Positions 27,630 through 34,646 of a DNA stretch of 64,000 bases are shown one piece after another. Source of the stretch: Erythrobacter ramosus (GTDB taxonomy: Bacteria > Pseudomonadota > Alphaproteobacteria > Sphingomonadales > Sphingomonadaceae); assembly GCF_009828055.1 (NCBI RefSeq), contig NZ_WTYB01000001.1:1193183-1257182 (forward strand), written 5' to 3'. The notes under the pieces are model-generated. The model ran no database searches. It saw only the letters and a program-made list of their open reading frames with translations, and was not told where the DNA came from. How positions within the stretch are numbered: the stretch's first letter is position 1; the number at the start of each line of letters is the position of its first letter. The translations under genes were made by a program, and so were the position numbers.

Positions 27630-29912
27630 CTATTCGGCGATGCGCTTGGGTTTGCTGATTGCTGCGGCGGCGATCTCGGCCTTGCCAAACGGCAAGCGGT
27701 GCCACTGCTTGGCGGCATAGGCGCGGGTCTGATCGGCGGCGTGGGGCGAGGCGGGGTTGGTCGATTGCGAATAGCTCAGGATGGCGTCCGCCACCGGGCC
27801 TTTGTCATCGAAGCCAACGATCTGGATATAGCTCGTCCCATGCACCGGCATCAGCCCGCCATAGGGGGCGGGGCGGGATTCCTGCATGTTGAGAATGCCG
27901 AGCGTGCCGGGGCCGCCGTGGATCGCGATGGCGTCGTTCCCCGCCATGACCCGCTGCACGTCGCCCCACGGCGCATCGAGCGGGATGTTGGCCTTGTCGA
28001 GGTCAGCCACGGCTTCAGCCAGCGCTGTGAGCAGTTTCTCGCCCTTGGCCCCATCAACCGCCAGTGCGCGCGGGGTGTTTACCGGATCGGCGGGATCAAA
28101 CGGCACCTGCCACAGGCCGGGCAAGCGGCCTGCCTTGGCCCAGAAGGCGCGGAACAGCGCTGCGCCGCGGCTCGTCGCTTCGAAGCGGCGATCCCATCCA
28201 GCCAAGGCATTGCAGCCGCGCACCGCCGTATCCGGCAGCCCTTCGGTCACGGTGCACAGCACCTTGATCTCGTCCAGCGTCATATCCGCGGCGAGGCTCT
28301 TGTTCGCGAAGGCGTGGGCCTGCGCGCGGGCATGGTCCACCTTGCCGCCCGCCAGCAGCGCCGCCGTCTCCGTGAAGTTCGAACGGGTGCGCAGGCTGCG
28401 CGCGGTGCCATATTCGCCAAGGATCGGCGACAGCTGGCGATGCGGCATCGCCGGGTTGCTGATCCAGTAGGAATCGTTCGAATTGGTGAGGTAGCTGCGC
28501 ACGATGGTCGCCGCCTGATCGCCCGCGGGCATCAGGCCGGGAGTGGGAGTGCCTGCCGCCACATCCCAGTCGCAGGCCTCACGCGTGCCGTCGAGCAGCA
28601 CGGCGAGTTCCGCGAACAGGCCCGAGATCGGTGTCGAGCAGGTCTTGATCTTGTCTGCCGAGACATTCGGCACCGCGGTCACATCGGCGTGCAGCGCGTC
28701 GCCGTAACGGTCAGACGCGATGGTGTTGACCCAGGGGATGCCGAGCGTTTCGGTCACCGCAGCCTTCACTTCGCCGACATTCTTCGCCTCACCGATGCGC
28801 AGCCAGGTCTCGATCCCGCGCTGGTTGCTGCGATTGGCATCGCGCACCGCAAAGGCCGTCGCGGCGCTCCAGGTGACGCCGCGCGCGGGGATCACGAAAA
28901 CCGGGCCGAAGCGGGTGCTATACAGCGTGCGGGTGACGGCGGGCGTACCTTCGGGCATCGGCACGGTCACGGTCTGGCTCGTCATCGGCGTGCTGGTCCC
29001 ATCGACCATGTAGCGGGTCGGGTCCGCCGGATCGAGCGTCAGCTGGAACAGGGTGAAGTGCTTGGCCTGCGTGACGGTATGGGTCCAGGCGATGTCCTTG
29101 TTGAAGCCCAGCGTCGGCAGCGGCGTGCCCGCTAGGCCCACCCCCATGACGTCATAGCCATCCGGCCCGGTCACATGCATCTGCCAGAAGCGGCTGGGGC
29201 CTTTCCATGGGAAGTGCGGATTGCCGATCAGCATCCCGCGTCCATCCGCTGTCACATCCCCGCCGAAGGCCCAGCCATTGCTGCCGAGGCCGAGCTCGTC
29301 AGGCTTGGGCATAGTGATCGAAACCTTGGGGGCGGGGCTGCCGGGAGGGGCGGCATTGGCAATCGCGGGCGCGAGGTTAAGCGAGCTGGCAAGCAGCATC
29401 TGCTTTTCATTCAGCCGCAGCATATCGTCGCGCGTGATCGGTCGGACCCAGGCCTTGCCGCGGCATTCGGCCGGGATGCCGTCTGCTCCGGCATCCTTGA
29501 GGAAGCGGTTATAGCCCGCGACATAACCGTCCAGGAGGCCGATGACGCGCGGGGTCAACGTCTTGGCCCCTTCACGCAGCGTCGGCAGATCGATGATCGT
29601 GCGGAAAAACACGTCGGAGGAAAGGTTGTCGACCTGCTCGAACCCCAGCGTGGCTGCGGCTTGCGGCCCGAAATGGAGCGAGCGTTCGCCCGCTACGGTG
29701 GCGAATTCCTCGGCCAGCAGGCACAGATTGTCCTCGGCATAGGCATAGGCGACGCCGTAGCCGACACCGCGCCAGTCGCGCGCTTTGATATGCGGGATGC
29801 CGAAGGTGGTGCGGGTGATGGTCGCCGCAAAGCGCGGCTTCGCGAGCGCCTCGATGGCCGGAGCCGCCACCAGCACCGCAGCCGCTGCCGTCCACACAAG
29901 GTTCCGCTTCAT
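27630..29912 (-). CDS. penicillin acylase family N-terminal-nucleophile hydrolase
   Basis: A 760-residue exported precursor: signal peptide in residues 1-25, alpha chain, a spacer, and the autocatalytic cut before the nucleophile Ser211 in LGLGSNGWAFGG, then the large beta chain with GNPHFPW and the late Asn-rich block. The architecture is that of aculeacin A/acyl-homoserine-lactone acylases (PvdQ/QuiP side) more than of penicillin G acylase. It acts in the periplasm on amides with acyl tails; a quorum-quenching or peptide-deacylating role is possible. Ten bases separate its stop from the HAD gene. Confidence 0.92.
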   Translation of the reverse strand: MKRNLVWTAAAAVLVAAPAIEALAKPRFAATITRTTFGIPHIKARDWRGVGYGVAYAYAEDNLCLLAEEFATVAGERSLHFGPQAAATLGFEQVDNLSSDVFFRTIIDLPTLREGAKTLTPRVIGLLDGYVAGYNRFLKDAGADGIPAECRGKAWVRPITRDDMLRLNEKQMLLASSLNLAPAIANAAPPGSPAPKVSITMPKPDELGLGSNGWAFGGDVTADGRGMLIGNPHFPWKGPSRFWQMHVTGPDGYDVMGVGLAGTPLPTLGFNKDIAWTHTVTQAKHFTLFQLTLDPADPTRYMVDGTSTPMTSQTVTVPMPEGTPAVTRTLYSTRFGPVFVIPARGVTWSAATAFAVRDANRSNQRGIETWLRIGEAKNVGEVKAAVTETLGIPWVNTIASDRYGDALHADVTAVPNVSADKIKTCSTPISGLFAELAVLLDGTREACDWDVAAGTPTPGLMPAGDQAATIVRSYLTNSNDSYWISNPAMPHRQLSPILGEYGTARSLRTRSNFTETAALLAGGKVDHARAQAHAFANKSLAADMTLDEIKVLCTVTEGLPDTAVRGCNALAGWDRRFEATSRGAALFRAFWAKAGRLPGLWQVPFDPADPVNTPRALAVDGAKGEKLLTALAEAVADLDKANIPLDAPWGDVQRVMAGNDAIAIHGGPGTLGILNMQESRPAPYGGLMPVHGTSYIQIVGFDDKGPVADAILSYSQSTNPASPHAADQTRAYAAKQWHRLPFGKAEIAAAAISKPKRIAE

Positions 29913-30005
29913 TATCGCTCTCCCATCACCCGTTTCCGGTTTTGCGGCGAAACCTATCGGGGCGGCAAGCAAAAGGAAAGGGCGCTCCTCCTCAGGGACC
30001 TGTGA

Positions 30006-31100
30006 TCAACCGGGCGGGAAGCGCGCCTCCAGCCAAACCAACCAATCGGCCTGCATCGCCGCAAGATTGTGGGGCAGCGAACCCTTGGGCTCGGCATTGG
30101 CGAGCCATTGCTCGATAGTCTCGCCGCGCGCGAAGGCTTCGGCCACGCGTGCGAGCACCGCCTTATCGCCGGTGCGGTCGAACAGATATTGCGAGACGAC
30201 CGCGGACTGAAGGTAGAAGCGCAGGCCACCTTCGGCGATTTTGCGCGCACCGTCGCCCGTGACCAGGCGCACAGTGCTCTTCTTCTCCTCGGCACTGGGT
30301 TGGTCGATGATGGCGCGCGCCTGTGCGGCGGCAGGGTGCACTTCCTTCAGGAATTGGCCGAGGTCGAACAGCGCGCGGGCGTTGTCGTCCGCTTGCTCGA
30401 GGGCGGCGCGATAGATTTGGTAGCGCTTGCCGAATTCGGCGACCCGCTCATCGAAGATCACCGGGGGTTCCATCAGCACGGCGGACATTTCGTCGAGCCA
30501 GTCGGGGCTCGGCCCGCCATAGTGCTGGCCTTCACCGAGCGCGGCGTCCGGCCAGAAGCCGATCCGGAACCAGTCGTGGCCGAGCTCATGCGGAACCGCA
30601 GCGATGGCGACCTTCGCGCGGCGCGCGGGATCGAGCTGCTGGGTGAGCCCCGCGGCCACGGCCGCCTCGATCTGCTCGGGCGGCTTGTCTGCCATCTGTG
30701 CAGTGATGGCGGGGCGCAGCGTGCGCTCGACCTGCTCGCGATAGACCGCGTCGGACAGCCACGGGAGGACCACCGGGAAACCGGCCTTGCGCAGCGCATC
30801 GATGGTCTCGGGCGGTGTGACGGCGCTTCGCCCTTCGACCACGGCATAGTGCAGCGGCGCGCGCCCGAAATGGATGACAAAGCGGTCCGCGCCGCCTTCG
30901 GCAAGGCCGAGCAATTCCCGCGCGCGATCGCTCGTGCCGGCCATCGCGATGCCCCGTGCACTTTCGGCACAGGCAAGATCGGTCGCAACGCGCGTCGCCT
31001 GTGCGCATAGCGTCGCTTCGTCGGCTGCTGCTGGTGTGCTCCAGCCGATCGATACCGCAAGCGCGGCGACCCATGCACGTGCGTTTACAGCCTCTGCCAA
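30006..31100 (-). CDS. exported HExxH (gluzincin-like) putative metallopeptidase
   Basis: A 364-residue protein with a signal peptide ending near PAAADE. HELGH (171-175) is followed by DWLDEMSAVLMEP, where Glu204 would be the third zinc ligand, a spacing that fits gluzincins. The start is TTG 31100, which has AAGGAGG five bases before it; the nearby ATG leads to a six-residue ORF. I do not recognise a named family. Two perfect 16-bp BlaI/CopY-like palindromes lie 23-56 bases upstream, so it may belong to a beta-lactam or cell-wall-stress regulon. Periplasmic peptidase activity is inference from the motif. Confidence 0.72.
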   Translation of the reverse strand: MAEAVNARAWVAALAVSIGWSTPAAADEATLCAQATRVATDLACAESARGIAMAGTSDRARELLGLAEGGADRFVIHFGRAPLHYAVVEGRSAVTPPETIDALRKAGFPVVLPWLSDAVYREQVERTLRPAITAQMADKPPEQIEAAVAAGLTQQLDPARRAKVAIAAVPHELGHDWFRIGFWPDAALGEGQHYGGPSPDWLDEMSAVLMEPPVIFDERVAEFGKRYQIYRAALEQADDNARALFDLGQFLKEVHPAAAQARAIIDQPSAEEKKSTVRLVTGDGARKIAEGGLRFYLQSAVVSQYLFDRTGDKAVLARVAEAFARGETIEQWLANAEPKGSLPHNLAAMQADWLVWLEARFPPG

Positions 31101-31122
31101 ACCATCCTCCTTCAGGCAATCC

Positions 31123-31156
31123 GACTACGCCTGTAGTCATGACTACATATGTAGTC
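31123..31156. promoter_or_regulatory. tandem BlaI/MecI/CopY-type operator
   Basis: Two 16-bp palindromes of the form GACTAC-N4-GTAGTC stand two bases apart: GACTACGCCTGTAGTC (31123-31138) and GACTACATATGTAGTC (31141-31156). The second contains TACA-TA-TGTA, the core recognised by BlaI/MecI/CopY-family repressors. The centres are 18 bp apart, suited to two repressor dimers. It controls the TTG-started metallopeptidase gene on the minus strand. No blaI gene is in the window. Confidence 0.72.
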
Positions 31157-31207
31157 AACATGCATTTACAGGAGGTTAGAAGCGGACGGGTTCGGTATCG
31201 TTGTAAA

Positions 31208-31246
31208 TGAAAAAGGGCGCCCTGCCGCTTGGCAGAGCGCCCCTTC
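31208..31246 (-). terminator. Rho-independent terminator of the TorF porin gene
   Basis: On the minus strand AGGGGCGC-CTGCC-type arms fold into a strong GC hairpin (inner stem CTGCC/GGCAG with loop AAGC) followed by five T. It begins about 17 bases after the stop at 31263. Confidence 0.8.
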
Positions 31247-31262
31247 TGTCATTCCTTCGCGA

Positions 31263-32213
31263 TCAGAACGAAGCGGTGACCGAGAACACCACCGTCGCGT
31301 CCGAGATCGAATCGCCCGCCAGCGTGGCGAAGTTCGGGCGGATGAGGTTGGCTTCGGCTTCGGTGATATCGGTATCGATATAGGCAACTGACAGCGTCAG
31401 GCCCGAGATCGGCACGATGTCCGCACCGATCAGCCAGTCGAGATAGGTGCCGGTCGGGGCGACGCTGGTCCCGTTGGGGCCAAGGCCGGGGTTCCCGTCC
31501 GAATAGCCGATGTGAGCCTTCAGCGTGATCGGCGCGCCGCTGATGCCATAGGTCGCATCGCCCGAAAGGTAGAGGTTGTCTTCCTTGTCACCCGGGTTGG
31601 CGGGAGCCCCGACCGGGAAGGCATTGCCCAGCGCTTCTTGCGACGGTGCATAGGCGACGCCAGCGGTCAGCCCGATTGGCCCGACGCTGCCCGAAAGCTT
31701 GGCATAGAGTTCGGCAAAGTCGGTGGTGTCAGCGCCCGAGGGATACATGTACCAGGTGCCGCCAAGGTCCAGCGTGCCTTCGCCGACGGGCAGCTTGTAA
31801 CCCGCGTAGATGTCGAGCTCCATGTTGGCGCCGCCGAAGGTGCCCCAGCCCGACAGGTTCGAGCCCCAGGTGCCGACATAGAAGCCGCTGGAATGCGAGA
31901 TGGTGAAGCCGCCCTGCACGGCCATGCCTTCATCCGATTGCGAAACGCCGCGGAAGCGGTAGTCGCTGGTGAGAGTGGCCGAGCCCGAGATGGTGATGGC
32001 GGACGCTTCTTCTTCCTGGCCCGTGGCGGTGGCAAGGTCGATCGGCTCGATAGCGCGCAGAGCGACAGCGGCCTGATCGGCCTCGGTCACGGCGATTTCG
32101 GTTTCATCGGCCGGGCCAGCGGGAGCGGCTTGCGTCTCACCTGCAAAGGCAGGCGTGGCAAAGCAGGCGATGAGAGCGACGGCCGAAGCGGCCGAGGCAA
32201 AACGAATGGACAT
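31263..32213 (-). CDS. TorF-family putative porin
   Basis: A 316-residue outer-membrane protein: signal peptide ending at AFAGE, a low-complexity acidic linker, then a barrel beginning ITISGSATLTSDYRFRGVSQSD, the hallmark of the TIGR02001 (TorF/Gcw_chp) family, and finishing in VTASF. The family is common in sphingomonads and thought to form a channel; the solute is unknown. The start at 32213 has GGAGCG upstream. A strong terminator follows, so it is probably monocistronic. Confidence 0.93.
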   Translation of the reverse strand: MSIRFASAASAVALIACFATPAFAGETQAAPAGPADETEIAVTEADQAAVALRAIEPIDLATATGQEEEASAITISGSATLTSDYRFRGVSQSDEGMAVQGGFTISHSSGFYVGTWGSNLSGWGTFGGANMELDIYAGYKLPVGEGTLDLGGTWYMYPSGADTTDFAELYAKLSGSVGPIGLTAGVAYAPSQEALGNAFPVGAPANPGDKEDNLYLSGDATYGISGAPITLKAHIGYSDGNPGLGPNGTSVAPTGTYLDWLIGADIVPISGLTLSVAYIDTDITEAEANLIRPNFATLAGDSISDATVVFSVTASF

Positions 32214-32435
32214 AAGGAACGCTCCATAGAGAGGTTTGGATCGTTCCACCTGCGGGCCGTGCAGAAGATTTTATCCGATGAATCGGGTTCCCGTCACGTC
32301 CGCGTTATATTCCCCCAACCGGCCATCGCGCACAAAGGTTATGTGAGAGGGGGGTTTCACATTATCTTCTTGCGTGTCTTTCGTGCCACAGTTTGCAAAT
32401 AGCTATAATCACAGGTCGTCCGCCAGAGCGATACG

Positions 32436-33521
32436 TCATGTCGCCACCGCCGGTTCAGCGCGCAGGCTCTCCATGTTGATGACGAAGCGGTACTTGATGT
32501 CGCTGGCCTCCATCCGGTCGTAAGCGGTCTGGATGTCCTGCATCGCGATCACTTCGATATCGGGGAGGATGTTATGCTCGGCGCAGAAATCGAGCATCTC
32601 TTGCGTCTCGGCCAGCCCGCCGATCCCGCTGCCGGTGAGCACCTTGCGCCCCAGCAACACGCCGGTGTGAAGCTCGGGCATCATCCCGATCAGCCCGACC
32701 AGCACCTGCACCCCGTCAATCCTGAGCAAGTGCAGATAGGGCACGACATCATGGCGCACCGGGATGGTGTTGAGCACCATGTCGAAATAGCCGCGCTTGG
32801 CCTTCATCGCGGCGTCATCATCGGTGTTGAGGAAGGCGTGCGCGCCGAGCTTTTCCGCGTCCGCGCGCTTGCTTTCGGAGCGGGAGAGCACAGTCACCTC
32901 CGCGCCCATCGCCGCGGCCAGCTTTACGCCCATGTGACCCAATCCGCCGAGGCCTGCGACGGCGACCTTACTGCCCGGTCCGACCTTCCATGTCCGCAAG
33001 GGGCTGTATGACGTGATCCCGGCGCACAGCAGCGGCGCGGCTTCGGCCATCGGCATGCCGTCCGGCACCTTGAGCACAAACTCCTCACGGCAGACGATGC
33101 GTTCGGAATAGCCGCCGAAGGTCAGGCTGCCGTCGCGCCGGTCCTTGCCATTATAGGTGCCGGTCATCCCGCCATCGAGGCAGTATTGCTCGAGATCGGC
33201 ATCGCAATGCGTACACTCCATGCACGAATCGACCATGCAGCCAATCGCCACCCGGTCGCCGACCTTGTGGCGGGTGACGCCGCTCCCAACCGCGCTGACA
33301 GTGCCGACGATCTCGTGACCCGGCACGATCGGATAGGTGGTGAAGCCCCAATCGTTGCGCGCCGAGTGCAGATCGGAATGGCAGATGCCGCAGTGGGTGA
33401 TCTCGATCAGCACGTCATCGTCGCGCAGGCCCCGCCGGGTGATTGCCATCGGCCCGACGCCGCTGTCAGGCGCGGTCGCGCCATAGGCCTTGGTGGGATA
33501 TTCGTTGGTCTGGGTAGCCAT
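32436..33521 (-). CDS. zinc-dependent alcohol dehydrogenase (cinnamyl-alcohol/YahK type)
   Basis: A 361-residue medium-chain dehydrogenase. Catalytic zinc site CGICHSDLHS and PGHEIVG, structural zinc Cys residues in CMECTHCDADLEQYC, and NAD(P) fold GLGGLGHMGVKLA are all present. The serine-rich SRSESKR after the second strand favours NADPH. This matches the CAD/YahK/AdhC group that reduces broad-range aldehydes. A palindromic intergenic repeat lies between its start and the SDR gene upstream. Confidence 0.94.
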   Translation of the reverse strand: MATQTNEYPTKAYGATAPDSGVGPMAITRRGLRDDDVLIEITHCGICHSDLHSARNDWGFTTYPIVPGHEIVGTVSAVGSGVTRHKVGDRVAIGCMVDSCMECTHCDADLEQYCLDGGMTGTYNGKDRRDGSLTFGGYSERIVCREEFVLKVPDGMPMAEAAPLLCAGITSYSPLRTWKVGPGSKVAVAGLGGLGHMGVKLAAAMGAEVTVLSRSESKRADAEKLGAHAFLNTDDDAAMKAKRGYFDMVLNTIPVRHDVVPYLHLLRIDGVQVLVGLIGMMPELHTGVLLGRKVLTGSGIGGLAETQEMLDFCAEHNILPDIEVIAMQDIQTAYDRMEASDIKYRFVINMESLRAEPAVAT

Positions 33522-33532
33522 AATTCTTACCT

Positions 33533-33634
33533 CGTCATTGCGAGCGGAGCGAAGCAATCCATGATCGGCCGGTTCCACTTGCGGAAAGGTCTGTTGATGG
33601 ATTGCCGCGTCGCCTGCGGCTCCTCGCAATGACG
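33533..33634. repeat. intergenic palindromic repeat (CGTCATTGCGAG family)
   Basis: An imperfect inverted repeat of about 100 bp: CGTCATTGCGAGCGGAGC at the left end faces GGCTCCTCGCAATGACG at the right, with GCAATCCA/TGGATTGC inside. This type of dispersed palindrome is common in Sphingomonadales. It sits between the SDR stop and the alcohol dehydrogenase start. Confidence 0.85.
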
Positions 33635-33651
33635 ACGCGGTGATATTGAAC

Positions 33652-34446
33652 CTACTTCGGCGGCATACGGATTGCGCCATCCAGGCGGAACTGGTGGCCG
33701 TTGATGTAGCTGTTGCGGGCGATCTCCAGCACCAGCGAGGCAAACTCTTCCGGCTCGCCGAGGCGCTTGGGGAAGGGGACAGAGGCGTTCAATTGCGCCC
33801 ACATCGGCGGGTTGCGGTCTTTCATTCCCAACATAAGCGGGGTGGCGAAAATGCCCGGCATGACCGAATTCACTCGGATGCCCATGTCCATCAGGTCCCG
33901 CGCCATCGGCAGGACCAGACCATTCACCCCGGCCTTGCAGCTGCCATAGATCACCTGCCCGATCTGTCCGTCCTGCGCGGCAACGCTGGCGGTGAGGATG
34001 ATGCAGCCGCGCTCGCCATCGTCATTGACCGGATCGGCATTCGCCATGCCCAGCGCCGAGATGCTTGCGACGCGGTAGCTGGCGACCAGAATCCCTTCCG
34101 CCCCAAAGGCGTAATCCTCGGTCGAAAGGCGTTTAAAGGCGCCTGCCTCCTTGTCCCAGCCCAGCGTCTTGCCGCGGCGGCTCGCCATTGCGCAGTGGAG
34201 TGTCACGCGTTCCTGCCCGTTAGCGGCGCGCGCGGCAGCGAAACCGGCCTCGACGCTGGCCTCGTCCATGATGTCGACATGGTGGAAGGTACCGCCGATC
34301 GCGGCGGCGTGGGCCTCGCCGTCGGCATCATTGATGTCGAAAATCGCGACCTTCATGCCTGCGTCCGCGAAGGCCTTGGCGCTCGCCTTGCCGAGCCCTG
34401 ATGCGCCGCCGGTGACCACCGCTACCATGCCCGCCTCGATCTTCAT
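33652..34446 (-). CDS. short-chain dehydrogenase/reductase (HSD10/3-hydroxyacyl-CoA dehydrogenase-like)
   Basis: A 264-residue SDR. The cofactor loop VVTGGASGLGKASAKAFADAG, Asp in VAIFDIND (NAD preference), Ser in TASVAAQDGQIGQ and the YGSCK active-site Tyr-Lys are intact. The usual NNAG is replaced by HCAMAS, an oddity seen in the 17-beta-HSD10-like branch. The C-terminus HQFRLDGAIRM is typical of that group. It probably oxidises short 3-hydroxyacyl-CoA or related alcohols. Confidence 0.92.
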   Translation of the reverse strand: MKIEAGMVAVVTGGASGLGKASAKAFADAGMKVAIFDINDADGEAHAAAIGGTFHHVDIMDEASVEAGFAAARAANGQERVTLHCAMASRRGKTLGWDKEAGAFKRLSTEDYAFGAEGILVASYRVASISALGMANADPVNDDGERGCIILTASVAAQDGQIGQVIYGSCKAGVNGLVLPMARDLMDMGIRVNSVMPGIFATPLMLGMKDRNPPMWAQLNASVPFPKRLGEPEEFASLVLEIARNSYINGHQFRLDGAIRMPPK

Positions 34447-34540
34447 TCACCCGTCTCCTTCATCCCGTTTTGCCGATTGCTAGGCGCTTCCTGGCAGCCG
34501 CGCCACCTCTCCAATTGAGGCATTTGCGCAACACCTGGCT

Positions 34541-34580
34541 CTGTCTTTGTTCTGTCACTGTCCGGCCGCTCACCTGTCAT
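34541..34580 (+). promoter_or_regulatory. PHO box (PhoB binding site)
   Basis: CTGTCTT (34541), CTGTCAC (34552) and CTGTCAT (34574) lie in exact 11-bp register, with the unit at 34563 degenerate. Direct 7-bp CTGTCAT-like repeats spaced by 4 bp are the PhoB consensus. The box stands about 70-105 bases before the receptor start at 34647, ahead of a receptor-phytase-PhoX set, so phosphate-starvation control is expected. Confidence 0.82.
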
Positions 34581-34646
34581 CTCGCGAAGCTAGGCGCGGC
34601 GGCATCATGGCCCGGAATTAACGGGCAACTCAGGGGAAATACCAGC

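Noticed and set aside
31163..31210. 16-codon ORF after the BlaI-type operator on the plus strand
   Set aside because: Too short, no conserved features, and it runs into the porin terminator.
32404..32409. TATAAT hexamer on the plus strand
   Set aside because: No acceptable -35 at the right distance and no plus-strand gene downstream.
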